Of a DNA stretch of 42,170 bases, positions 28,470 to 36,019 are shown in pieces. The DNA is taken from positions 1 through 42,170 of the forward strand of contig URKI01000019.1 in the NCBI GenBank assembly GCA_900548505.1. The letters run 5' to 3'. Position numbers and translations under genes: made by a program. Within the stretch, counting starts at the first letter, position 1, and every line of letters starts with the position of its first letter. The notes below the pieces were generated by a model. That model made no database searches and was not told where the DNA came from. It was given only the letters and a program-made list of their open reading frames with translations. This DNA comes from an uncultured Oscillibacter sp. Its GTDB lineage: Bacteria; Bacillota; Clostridia; Oscillospirales; Oscillospiraceae.

Positions 28470-29728
28470 GCATCCGCGATGGACTGCGGGCGGTGGCCCG
28501 GTCGCCTTCCGGCATGCGCAACGCCGTGACGGTCAGCTCCCTGACAGCGGCCGGATATTCCCCCGCTGCAGCAGATACCAGCGAGACGGCAGCCAGAAAG
28601 CTCAGCGCCGTGGACCGGTGCATTGAGATCCTTTCGGACTCTATGGCCAAGCTCCCCACCTACTGCGTGGACCGTGTGACCCGTGAACGGGTGGACCTGC
28701 CGATTTTGCGGCTGCTCAACGTCCGGCCCAACGAGGCCATGACGCCGTCCGTGCGGAAAAAGCTGCTGGAATCCAGCCGCCTGGCCCGTGGCAACAGCTA
28801 TGACTGGATTCGGCGGGACCCCTATACGGCGCAGATCGTGGAGCTGATCCCCCTGCCCGGGGAGCTGGTCTACACCTGGCGGGACACTGCCGGGCATGTA
28901 TGGCACAATGTGCGCGATCCCGTGGCCGGCAGTGTGTTCACGCTCCCCGATGCCGATGTCAACCACTACAAGGGCGCGTCCCGCGATGGAGTGAACGGCA
29001 TTTCTGTGCTGCAGCGGGCGGCGGAGGTCATTACTGCGGCCAGGGCAAGGCAGCAGCATGACTTGCGCTATTACGAAAACGGAGCACAGCCCGGCGGCGT
29101 GCTGCAGACACAGGCGGATCTTTCCGGCCGGGTACAGGACCCCGAAAACCCGGACAAGATGATCGGCCGGAAGGATCTCCTGCGGCGGGAGTGGGAGCGG
29201 ATTCATGCCGGGCCTACCAATGCAAACCGTCTGGCCATCCTGGACTACGGCCTGGAATACAAGCCTGTGAGCCTCACCAACAAGGATGCCCAGTTCATTG
29301 AGAGCCAGGAGGTAGCCATCCGGGACATTGCCCGGTATTTCGGAATCCCCCTCTACAAGCTCCAGGAGGGCAAGCAGGCATACAGCTCCAATGAGCAAAA
29401 CGCCATCGAGTACGTGGTCTCCACCCTGCACCCCATCGTTACCCAGTACGAGGAGGAGCAGACCTGGAAGATGCTGTTCACCGATCAGATCTCTGCCGGC
29501 CTGGAGCTGCGGATCAACATGATGGCGGAGCTGCGGGGCGACAATGCCGCCCGCAGCGCCTGGTACAAGAACATGCGGGAGATCGGCGTCTTTTCTGTCA
29601 ACGACATCAACCGGCTGGAGGATATGCCGGATGTGGAGGGCGGAGACGAGCGTCTGGCCTCACTGAATTATGTGCCCCTCTCCAAGTGGGTGGAGCTGAG
29701 TTTGAACCGAAACGGAGGAACGACATGA
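28466..29728 (+). CDS. Phage portal protein (HK97 family)
   Basis: The protein has 420 residues. Family landmarks are the N-terminal AARKLSAVDRCIEILSDSMAKLP, NVRPNEAMTPSVRKKLL, GNSYDWIRRD, and the helical stretch IRDIARYFGIPLYKLQEG. It forms the dodecameric channel for DNA at one head vertex. It overlaps the preceding small gene and the protease gene by four bases each. Confidence 0.95.
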   Translation: MSIRDGLRAVARSPSGMRNAVTVSSLTAAGYSPAAADTSETAARKLSAVDRCIEILSDSMAKLPTYCVDRVTRERVDLPILRLLNVRPNEAMTPSVRKKLLESSRLARGNSYDWIRRDPYTAQIVELIPLPGELVYTWRDTAGHVWHNVRDPVAGSVFTLPDADVNHYKGASRDGVNGISVLQRAAEVITAARARQQHDLRYYENGAQPGGVLQTQADLSGRVQDPENPDKMIGRKDLLRREWERIHAGPTNANRLAILDYGLEYKPVSLTNKDAQFIESQEVAIRDIARYFGIPLYKLQEGKQAYSSNEQNAIEYVVSTLHPIVTQYEEEQTWKMLFTDQISAGLELRINMMAELRGDNAARSAWYKNMREIGVFSVNDINRLEDMPDVEGGDERLASLNYVPLSKWVELSLNRNGGTT

Positions 29729-30435
29729 GAGTGACCCTGAATGGCATCGTGTCCTCGGACGAGGACCGGTGGATCTATGAGTGGTTTGGGTACCGGGCTT
29801 TCTCCCCGGAACAGGTGCGGGACGCCATTGCCCAAAATCCCCAGGGAGAGGAGCTGGTGCTGGAGATCAACTCTCCCGGCGGCTCTGTCTTTGCCGGCAG
29901 CGAGATGTACAGCATCCTGCGCAGCTGCTCCATCCCCACACGGGCGGAGATCCAGAGCCTTGCAGCTTCTGCCGCCAGCTATCTGTGCCTTGGATGCGGC
30001 ACGGTGGCCATCTCCCCGGTGGCGCAGATGATGATGCACCTGCCCAGTACTACCACGGAAGGAGACCGTACGGAGCACCAGCGATCCATCGGTATGCTGG
30101 ACGCCACCCGGGAGGCCATCCTCAACGCCTATGAGCTCAAGGCCAAAGGCAAGAGTGACCGGGCGGAGCTGCGGCGGATGATGAGCACGGAGACCTGGCT
30201 CACCGCCCAGGACGCGCTGGACCATGGCCTGGTGGATGAGATCCTGGGCCAGGAGGACGGGCAGACCATGCGTCCCGGCAGCCTGGCCAACGCCTTTGGC
30301 CTGCCGGATATCACCGCTCTGCGGGCAGCCTACGACCGGGCAAATCCATCGGCACCGCCGGAGCGCAGACCTCAGAATACCGGAACGGACTGGCGGCTTG
30401 CTGCCCGTCTGGACCTGGAAAAAAACAGATTTTGA
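29725..30435 (+). CDS. ClpP-like head maturation protease
   Basis: The protein has 236 residues. The ClpP/SppA fold shows LVLEINSPGGSVFAG (about 44-58), the catalytic serine S82 in SLAASAASYL, and the histidine H105 in MMMHLPSTT. It cleaves the capsid delta domain and scaffold during head maturation. The ATG at 29725 overlaps the portal stop and has GGAGG, so the longer ORF upstream is rejected. Confidence 0.93.
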   Translation: MRVTLNGIVSSDEDRWIYEWFGYRAFSPEQVRDAIAQNPQGEELVLEINSPGGSVFAGSEMYSILRSCSIPTRAEIQSLAASAASYLCLGCGTVAISPVAQMMMHLPSTTTEGDRTEHQRSIGMLDATREAILNAYELKAKGKSDRAELRRMMSTETWLTAQDALDHGLVDEILGQEDGQTMRPGSLANAFGLPDITALRAAYDRANPSAPPERRPQNTGTDWRLAARLDLEKNRF

Positions 30436-30450
30436 TTGGAGGACAAAACA

Positions 30451-31641
30451 ATGAAGCAGAAGCTCTACAACCTCATCAACCAGCGCGCCGGCCTGCTGAA
30501 AAAGGCCGAGGAAGCTCTGGATGCGGGAAACAAGTCCGAGTACCAGAGCCTCATGGAGCAGATCCACAATCTCAACGCCGAGATCAAGGACGTGCAGGCC
30601 CTGGTTGACGAGCAGGACCGTCAGATGATGGCGGCTCCCGGCCCCACCGGATCTGAGCTGGAGGACATGGCCCACGAGCGTGTCTCCGCACTGATGCGGG
30701 GAGACAGCGTGACCTTCAGCGCCACGGAGGTGCGCCGGGCCATGAACCAGATCACCCTGGCCACGGGCACCATCGTGGAGCCCACTGGCGCCGGCTCCAC
30801 CATCCACGATCCTCTGGGCAATGTGGTCCCTTCCATCGTAGACCGGGTGCGGGTGATGGACATGACCGGCATGGGCGCCTTCCAGGAGCCCTATGTGATT
30901 ACGGAGCTGGATGCCAAGGGCGGGAAGGTGAGCGAGACGGCCGGCACGGCCCGCACGGCCTCCACCGATCCCACCTTCGGCGTGGCGGAGATCAAGCCCT
31001 ATGAGCTGAGCGTGACCTCCTATGTGGACCGCAATATCGCTCGCCTGTCTCCTGCCAGCTACTACGACAAGATCTCCGGCATGGCCATGCGGGCCCTGCG
31101 CCGGAATCTGGCGGCACTGATCGTCAACGGCGATGATCCTTCCACGCCCACGTTCTTCGGCATTACCAATGCAAAAAACAAGGCTGCTGCAAACATCTTT
31201 GCTGAGGCTTCCCTGGGCAGCGCCATTGACGTGAATACCCTGGACACCCTGTATTTTGCTTACGGCAGCGACGAGGCCATGGGCGCCGGTGCCCGGCTGC
31301 TGCTGACCAAGGCAAACCTGAAGGCACTGGGCGCTCTGCGGGGCACCAACGAAAAACGCCGCCTGCTGACCATTACCCCTGACGCCACCAACCCCAACAG
31401 CGGCGTCATTACCGACGGCGGCGTGGTGCTGCCCTACGATCTGGTGAAAGCGGTGGGCGACACCAAGATCCTCTACGGTGATCCGTTCAACTTCGAGGTG
31501 GGCCTGTTCGGCGATTACACCATCCGGATCGATGAGTCCGTCAAGGCGGTGGAGCGGATGTATGCCATCCTGGGCGACGTCTTTGTGGGCGGCAACCTGA
31601 TCGTGGACAAGGGCTTCGTGGTAGGCACCATCGGCGGCTGA
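30451..31641 (+). CDS. Major capsid protein (HK97 family)
   Basis: The protein has 396 residues. An N-terminal coiled-coil delta domain (about 1-70, KQKLYNLINQRAGLLKKAEE) acts as an internal scaffold removed by the adjacent protease. The HK97 fold follows, with the E-loop region, the SPASYYDKISGMAMRAL spine-helix area and the C-terminal A domain ending FVVGTIGG. TTGGAGGA precedes the ATG, consistent with high expression. Confidence 0.95.
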   Translation: MKQKLYNLINQRAGLLKKAEEALDAGNKSEYQSLMEQIHNLNAEIKDVQALVDEQDRQMMAAPGPTGSELEDMAHERVSALMRGDSVTFSATEVRRAMNQITLATGTIVEPTGAGSTIHDPLGNVVPSIVDRVRVMDMTGMGAFQEPYVITELDAKGGKVSETAGTARTASTDPTFGVAEIKPYELSVTSYVDRNIARLSPASYYDKISGMAMRALRRNLAALIVNGDDPSTPTFFGITNAKNKAAANIFAEASLGSAIDVNTLDTLYFAYGSDEAMGAGARLLLTKANLKALGALRGTNEKRRLLTITPDATNPNSGVITDGGVVLPYDLVKAVGDTKILYGDPFNFEVGLFGDYTIRIDESVKAVERMYAILGDVFVGGNLIVDKGFVVGTIGG

Positions 31642-31656
31642 TGCCGGAGGTGAGTC

Positions 31657-31968
31657 ATGGATGATGCGGTAAAAGCCCGCCTGATGGCCTACTGCCGGAT
31701 CGACACCCTGGAGGATGGGGAGGAGCTCCTCCTCCAGGGGCTCCATGACGCGGCGGTGAGCTACATGACTCAGGCGGGCATCCGGGAGCCCCAGGAGGGG
31801 ACGCCCCGGCGGGCGCAATACGACTTTTGTATCTGCGCCCTGGTGCTGGACGGCTACGACCGGCGGGGCGCTCAGACGGAGGGCAGCGTCAGCGATAACC
31901 CCGTGCTCCGCCGGATGCTCACCCAGCTCAAGCTGACGGAGCTGCCGGTGTCCGATTCTGACACATGA
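31657..31968 (+). CDS. Head-tail connector (gp6-like)
   Basis: The protein has 103 residues. Helical, with KARLMAYCRID, LLLQGLHDAAVSYMTQAG and RRAQYDFCICALVLDGYDRRG, it matches the gp6/gp15 adaptor family that docks to the portal. Its last six codons are palindrome copy 7 and encode VSDSDT before TGA. Confidence 0.85.
   Translation: MDDAVKARLMAYCRIDTLEDGEELLLQGLHDAAVSYMTQAGIREPQEGTPRRAQYDFCICALVLDGYDRRGAQTEGSVSDNPVLRRMLTQLKLTELPVSDSDT
31948..31964. promoter_or_regulatory. Dispersed palindrome, copy 7 (connector gene end)
   Basis: GTGTCCGATTCTGACAC; the change is in the right half at the position symmetrical to that of copies 4 and 5. It is in frame, encodes VSDSDT, and is followed by the stop codon. 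Confidence 0.85.
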
Positions 31969-31973
31969 GCATG

Positions 31974-32001
31974 GCCCCGCCCGGAGTGTTCCGGGCGGGG
32001 C
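31974..32001 (+). other. 12-bp perfect hairpin between connector genes
   Basis: GCCCCGCCCGGA (31974-31985) pairs with 31990-32001 around GTGT. No T run follows, and the next gene's AGGGAGG site starts right after it. It is probably an RNA stability or processing element that sets the level of downstream genes, and not a terminator. Confidence 0.65.
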
Positions 32002-32017
32002 TAGGGAGGAACGAGCT

Positions 32018-32590
32018 ATGGCAAGTATCAACGCAGGAGATCTCCGGGAGCGGATCGGGGTCTTGAATCTTCAATTCCAGGAAGAAAACGATCAATACCA
32101 GTGGACCGAAAGCCGGAGACTCTGGGCTGACGCAGAACTGGACACCCGCAGCAATTTGTTTTCTTCCGTGGGAATCGGCGCCAGGGGTGTGACATTTGTG
32201 ATTCGGAACCATTCCGGCCTGACCCTGCACGACGCGTTTTCCTGGCACGGGCAGCACTGCTTCCTTACGGCCATCCTGCCCCATGAACATCCCGGGTATC
32301 TCACGGTCAAGGCGGCGCTGGTGGAAGTGAGGACATGCCGGAAGGATGCGGATCTGACGCCTGCCGGCGGCATCTTCCCCGGCATCCTGACGGAGAAGTA
32401 TGTGAAGCATGAGGAGCCGGATCTCCATTCCGAAGTGACCACCGACTATGTGCTGGTGACGCCCAAGACGATTTCCCTGGTCCCCGGCAGCTGGGTCACG
32501 GTGGACGATGCATTTTACCGGGTACAGGTCCCCCATCTGCTGGACCCGTACAAAAACGAGTATGAGATCCGGCGCAGGGAGGACTGCTGA
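32018..32590 (+). CDS. Phage head closure protein
   Basis: The protein has 190 residues. The N-terminal part, LRERIGVLNLQFQEENDQY and LWADAE, matches head-tail stopper proteins of the SPP1 gp16/HK97 type. It is longer than the usual 110 residues; a beta-rich C-terminal part ends VDDAFYRVQVPHLLDPYKNEY. It would seal the connector after packaging. It overlaps the next gene by one base. Confidence 0.75.
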   Translation: MASINAGDLRERIGVLNLQFQEENDQYQWTESRRLWADAELDTRSNLFSSVGIGARGVTFVIRNHSGLTLHDAFSWHGQHCFLTAILPHEHPGYLTVKAALVEVRTCRKDADLTPAGGIFPGILTEKYVKHEEPDLHSEVTTDYVLVTPKTISLVPGSWVTVDDAFYRVQVPHLLDPYKNEYEIRRREDC

Positions 32591-33099
32591 TGGAGCGTCA
32601 GTGGTTTGACAAACAAGACTGGGATGCCTTCTGGCGGTTCTGGGAGGAGGCCATCCAGCGGATCCCGGACCTCAAGCGGGAAGCCCTGGAAGCCATGGGC
32701 AAGGCCGTGCTGCAGGAGGTCCGGGAACAGATCCCCCGCAGAGGCGTCCACGACCCGCAGGGCCGTGTGGCCCGCTGGCAGGAGATGCGTATGGGCAGCA
32801 AAGGCGGCTATGTGGCCGTCTCCCCGTCGCCAGATGAAATCGTCCAGGTGACCCGGTTTGGAGAAAAGACCACCTCAAAGGATGCGACCCGCTACTTGGA
32901 ACGGGGGCATGGGATTCCAACGCCCAGCGGTCGGGCCCGGCGCTGTGTGCCCCGAATCGCCAGCCATCGGACATATGTCCCGGGACGGATGTTTTACAGC
33001 TGGGCCAAGCAGGACGCCCAGAAGATCGCCCTGGAGGAAGCCAACCGGGCCATGGATCAGTTGACGGACATTTTTGCGGATTATCTGGTGGAGGGATGA
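32590..33099 (+). CDS. HK97 gp10-like neck/tail protein
   Basis: The protein has 169 residues. FWEEAIQRIPDLKREALEAMGKAVLQEVREQIP and the RYLERGHGIP segment near residue 105 match the gp10 tail-completion family. Its place between head closure and tail terminator agrees. It starts in TGATG with the preceding stop. Confidence 0.8.
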   Translation: MERQWFDKQDWDAFWRFWEEAIQRIPDLKREALEAMGKAVLQEVREQIPRRGVHDPQGRVARWQEMRMGSKGGYVAVSPSPDEIVQVTRFGEKTTSKDATRYLERGHGIPTPSGRARRCVPRIASHRTYVPGRMFYSWAKQDAQKIALEEANRAMDQLTDIFADYLVEG

Positions 33100-33103
33100 G
33101 ACG

Positions 33104-33583
33104 ATGACGATTACCCCGAATATGATTCTGGAATCCCTCCATAAAAGGTTGGAGGAGACGTTTCCGGGGGAGCCTGTCTACGACAATCTGACGCCCCGTG
33201 ATTTCCAGCGGCCCAGCAATCTGCTGGAGCTGGAGCGGATGGACCTGGATTCCCAGAGCCTGGGTATGGCGGCGGTGAGCCTGCGATACCAGTACAAGAT
33301 CACCACGTTTGTGGAGACCGACGCGGTGCACGCTTCCCATCTCCCTGCCCTGGACATGCGGGGCATGATGATCCTGGGAATGCTGGGGAGCGGATATGTA
33401 AAGGTGGGGGACCGTGCACTGAAGGTGGCCGCCTGCTGGGCGGACAGCGGCCTGTACGACGCGGTGGAGGTCCACCTGACGCTGTCGCTGACCGTGGATC
33501 GGGCAGACTTCCAGCCGGCGGAGCTGCTGCCCATCATGCAGGAGCTTTCCACAAAAACCATCACAAGTAAGGAGGAATTGTAA
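33104..33583 (+). CDS. Tail terminator-like protein (DUF6838 type)
   Basis: The protein has 159 residues. MTITPNMILESLHKRLEETF followed by a beta-rich region and a final helix match the small proteins placed before the sheath gene in PBSX-like phages. It likely caps the tail at the neck. GGAGGG lies ahead of the start. The assignment depends partly on position. Confidence 0.65.
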   Translation: MTITPNMILESLHKRLEETFPGEPVYDNLTPRDFQRPSNLLELERMDLDSQSLGMAAVSLRYQYKITTFVETDAVHASHLPALDMRGMMILGMLGSGYVKVGDRALKVAACWADSGLYDAVEVHLTLSLTVDRADFQPAELLPIMQELSTKTITSKEEL

Positions 33584-33586
33584 ATC

Positions 33587-34672
33587 ATGAGCAATTTGAC
33601 CATGCCCACGTTGACTGTGGCATTCAAGCAGCGGGCCAGCACTTCTGTGGCCAGAAGTCAAAAAGGCGTCGTGGCCCTTTTGATCCGGGACGCCGCGGCG
33701 GACGATGCGGATCTCAAGTATACCCTGACGTCCGCAGCGCAGATTCCCCAGACGCTGGGGACTGCCAATCAGGCCGCCATCCGACGGGTCTTCCTGGGGA
33801 ACGGGAATCCCCCCAAGAAGGTGCTGCTGTACGTCATGGGGGCCGAAGACACCGTTACGGCGGAAGCGGCGGCGCTGACCTGGCTGGCCACGCAGAAGTT
33901 CGACTATTTGGCCGGACCTGACGATCTGAGTGCCGAAGAGGCAGGAGCCATCAAGACCTGGCTGGTGAAGGAGCGCAGTGACAATTGCGCCATCTACAAG
34001 GCGGTGCTGCCGGAACTGGCGGCGGACAGCGAGGCCATCGTGGACTTCTCCGCCTCCGGCATCCTAGTGGACGGCGAGACTTTTACCGCTGCCGGCTACT
34101 GTGGTCGGATCGCGGGGCTCATCGCCGGTACGCCCATGACGCAGTCCATCAGCTATGCGGCGCTGCCGGAGGTGGAGGATATTGACCGTAAGACACAGGC
34201 GGAACTGGACGAGGCGGTGGGCGAGGGCAAGTTGGTCCTCTTTCACGACGGCGAGAAGGTCAAGTGCGGCCGGGGCGTCAATTCCCTGACTACCGTCACC
34301 GGCCGCAGCGACGTGTGGAAAAAGATCAAGATCGTGGAGATCCTGGACATGATCCAGCAGGACATCCGGCTGACCATTCAGGACAACTACATCGGCAAGG
34401 TCTCCAACAGCTACGACAACAAGCTCCAGCTGGTGACGGCGATCTCTGTTTACCTGCAGGCCCTGGCAAAGGACGGCCTCATCGAGGACGGCTTCACGGT
34501 AGGCATCGACGTGGACGCCCAGGACGCCTGGCTTCAGGAGCAGGGCGTATCCACCGTGGATATGAGCGAACAGGAGATCAAGGAGGCCAATACCGGCACC
34601 CATGTGTTTTTGCAGCTCTTTGTGACGCCCATCGACGCCATGGAGGATGTTGCCGTGGTTATCTATCTCTAA
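33587..34672 (+). CDS. Tail sheath protein (XkdK-like)
   Basis: The protein has 361 residues. It has the subtilisin-like sheath fold: SKKGVVALLIRD-type N-terminal strand, AAALTWLATQKFDYLAG, VDFSASGILVDGETFTAAGYCGRIAGLIAGTP, and a C-terminal arm with HVFLQLFVTPIDAMEDV (quoted in parts). A sheath shows that the phage has a contractile tail. AAGGAGGAA precedes the start, three bases after the preceding stop. Confidence 0.92.
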   Translation: MSNLTMPTLTVAFKQRASTSVARSQKGVVALLIRDAAADDADLKYTLTSAAQIPQTLGTANQAAIRRVFLGNGNPPKKVLLYVMGAEDTVTAEAAALTWLATQKFDYLAGPDDLSAEEAGAIKTWLVKERSDNCAIYKAVLPELAADSEAIVDFSASGILVDGETFTAAGYCGRIAGLIAGTPMTQSISYAALPEVEDIDRKTQAELDEAVGEGKLVLFHDGEKVKCGRGVNSLTTVTGRSDVWKKIKIVEILDMIQQDIRLTIQDNYIGKVSNSYDNKLQLVTAISVYLQALAKDGLIEDGFTVGIDVDAQDAWLQEQGVSTVDMSEQEIKEANTGTHVFLQLFVTPIDAMEDVAVVIYL

Positions 34673-34686
34673 AAAGGAGGCACTTT

Positions 34687-35118
34687 ATGGCTTTGGAAAG
34701 CGCGGCCCGTGTGATGAACGGGACATTCGGCCAGATCTGGGAGGACGGAACGGAGATCGCGGAGGTTTCCGCCTTTCAGCTGAAGGTCACCAACAACTTT
34801 GATAGCATCAATCTTTGCCGGCAGATGGCCGAGGACCGCAAGCTCATCGGCGTGAAGATCACCGGCTCCATGACTCTGCACAAGGTGTACACCCGGGGGG
34901 CGGATGCGGTGACCGCCGCACTGGCAGGCCGGGACCTGCGCAAGACCCTGGTGGGCAAGCTGGCGGACCCGGACGCCTACGGCGCCGAGCGGGTGGCCGC
35001 CTACGGCGTCAGCTACGATGAGCAGACGCTGATGGACTGGGCGGCAGCCAAGTCCGGCAGCATCACCATTCCCTTCCAGGCCACCGGCGTGGAGTATCTG
35101 GACAAAGTGGAGGCGTAA
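34687..35118 (+). CDS. Tail tube protein (XkdM-like)
   Basis: The protein has 143 residues. NGTFGQIWEDGTEIAEVSAFQLKV (pattern), KITGSMTLHKVYTRG and SITIPFQATGVEYL are typical of the XkdM/DUF2001 tube family. It stacks as hexamers inside the sheath. AAAAGGAGG precedes the ATG. The tail chaperone follows after three bases. Confidence 0.9.
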   Translation: MALESAARVMNGTFGQIWEDGTEIAEVSAFQLKVTNNFDSINLCRQMAEDRKLIGVKITGSMTLHKVYTRGADAVTAALAGRDLRKTLVGKLADPDAYGAERVAAYGVSYDEQTLMDWAAAKSGSITIPFQATGVEYLDKVEA

Positions 35119-35121
35119 GAG

Positions 35122-35520
35122 ATGGCGGCGGAAGAAAAGACGGGCGTTCTGGATATCCTGCTGGGAATGCAGACCCCCGACATGCGAAAAGCCCTGCCGG
35201 AGAAGCGTTTGGAGATCCCCCGGCTGTCTGAGGCCGTCGGGCGGCCCGTGGTATTCACTCTGCGGGCGCTGACCTATGACAAAGTGCGGGAGATCCAGGA
35301 CAAGCCCCGGAGCGAGCAGGCCTTGTATGGCGTCCTGTACGGTTGCGCGGACCCGAGCTGGAAGGATAGCCGGATGCTGGACCCCGAAAAGAGTATCGTC
35401 ACGCCGCTGGACGCCATCAAGGCCAGGCTCATGAGCGGAGAGATCGATGAGCTTTATGGGGAGATCCAAAAACTCTCCGGATATCTGCGCAGAACGCTGC
35501 GTGATGTAAAAAACGATTAG
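35122..35520 (+). CDS. Tail assembly chaperone (XkdN-like), short form
   Basis: The protein has 132 residues when read in one frame. LPEKRLEIPRLSEAVGRPVVFTLRALTYDKVREIQDKP (pattern) and the C-terminal IDELYGEIQKLSGYLRRTL match XkdN-type chaperones. Four codons from the end lies AAAAAAC (35508-35514) in the correct phase for -1 slippage, giving a 192-residue long form. Short and long forms together guide tube assembly on the tape measure in many phages. Confidence 0.88.
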   Translation: MAAEEKTGVLDILLGMQTPDMRKALPEKRLEIPRLSEAVGRPVVFTLRALTYDKVREIQDKPRSEQALYGVLYGCADPSWKDSRMLDPEKSIVTPLDAIKARLMSGEIDELYGEIQKLSGYLRRTLRDVKND

Positions 35521-35699
35521 AGGCGGGGAGCGACCCGGAGCTGACGCTCCTTTTCTACCTGTTCCACGTCCACAACTGGACGGCGGCGGATCTGCAGGAC
35601 CTGTACGCCCGCCGGGATGCATGGCAGGAGCTGATCCGGGAGTTTTCCGCCTATGAAGCGGAGAAATGGCCTTTCTGGCCAAACTGGGGCCGAAAATAA
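35508..35699 (+). CDS. Frame -1 extension of the tail chaperone (programmed frameshift)
   Basis: The heptamer A-AAA-AAC is read in frame 0 as GTA AAA AAC, the canonical X-XXY-YYZ arrangement. After slipping, 61 codons (RLEAGSDPELTLLFYLFHV and onwards, ending WPFWPNWGRK) run to the TAA at 35697-35699. The extension is rich in aromatic residues, as in other GT-type extensions. A GGAGCG/CGCTCC stem (35527-35532 with 35545-35550) lies downstream and may stimulate slippage. Confidence 0.82.
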   Translation, partial: KKRLEAGSDPELTLLFYLFHVHNWTAADLQDLYARRDAWQELIREFSAYEAEKWPFWPNWGRK

Positions 35700-35701
35700 C
35701 G

Positions 35702-35727
35702 ACCACCCCGCCGAGAGGCGGGGTGGT
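35702..35727 (-). terminator. Hairpin ending the reverse-oriented small gene
   Basis: An 11-bp perfect stem (35702-35712 with 35717-35727) has a tetraloop (GAGA on the plus strand). It lies just after the stop of the minus-strand gene. The T run is poor (CGTTATTTT), but position and stem strength suit a terminator for that gene. Confidence 0.6.
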
Positions 35728-35736
35728 AAGCAAGAT

Positions 35737-35931
35737 TCAAAGCAGCATCCCAAACACGGAAAGGGCGGTCAGCATTAGGGGAATCATCATAAGCGCCAGG
35801 CTGTTCCAAAAGCGGGAGCGGTCCGAGGAAGAAAGAGAAGCGTAGCTTCTCATGGTCCAGGGGAACTTCATCACGCCGATGGGCACGCATATCATTGAGA
35901 TCACCAACAAGAGCATGGTCAGTGCGAACAT
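35737..35931 (-). CDS. Reverse-oriented two-helix membrane protein inside the tail operon (moron)
   Basis: The protein has 64 residues. Two hydrophobic segments, LTMLLLVISMICVPIGVM (about 4-21) and LALMMIPLMLTALSVFGMLL (45-64), flank a polar loop with several Ser, Arg and Asp. It runs opposite to every neighbouring gene, with its own near-consensus promoter, a GGGAGGAG site and a terminator. This is the definition of a moron, usually expressed in the lysogen. Superinfection exclusion or envelope modification would be typical, but the sequence alone does not show it. Confidence 0.8.
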   Translation of the reverse strand: MFALTMLLLVISMICVPIGVMKFPWTMRSYASLSSSDRSRFWNSLALMMIPLMLTALSVFGMLL

Positions 35932-35972
35932 GCTTTCTCATCTCCTCCCTGGAATGTGTTTCTCTTTTATTT

Positions 35973-36002
35973 ATCATAGCATGAGCATCTGATCGCTGTC
36001 AA
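35973..36002 (-). promoter_or_regulatory. Promoter of the reverse-oriented membrane gene
   Basis: On the minus strand, TTGACA (35997-36002) and TATGAT (35973-35978) are 18 bases apart. It lies directly before the tape measure start on the other strand. Confidence 0.85.
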
Positions 36003-36019
36003 TTCAGAAGGAGGAGCCT

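Noticed and set aside
35122..35699. Sequencing error in the tail chaperone
   Set aside because: The frame change falls exactly at a canonical slippery heptamer in correct phase, in a gene family known to use this mechanism, so programmed frameshifting is the better explanation.
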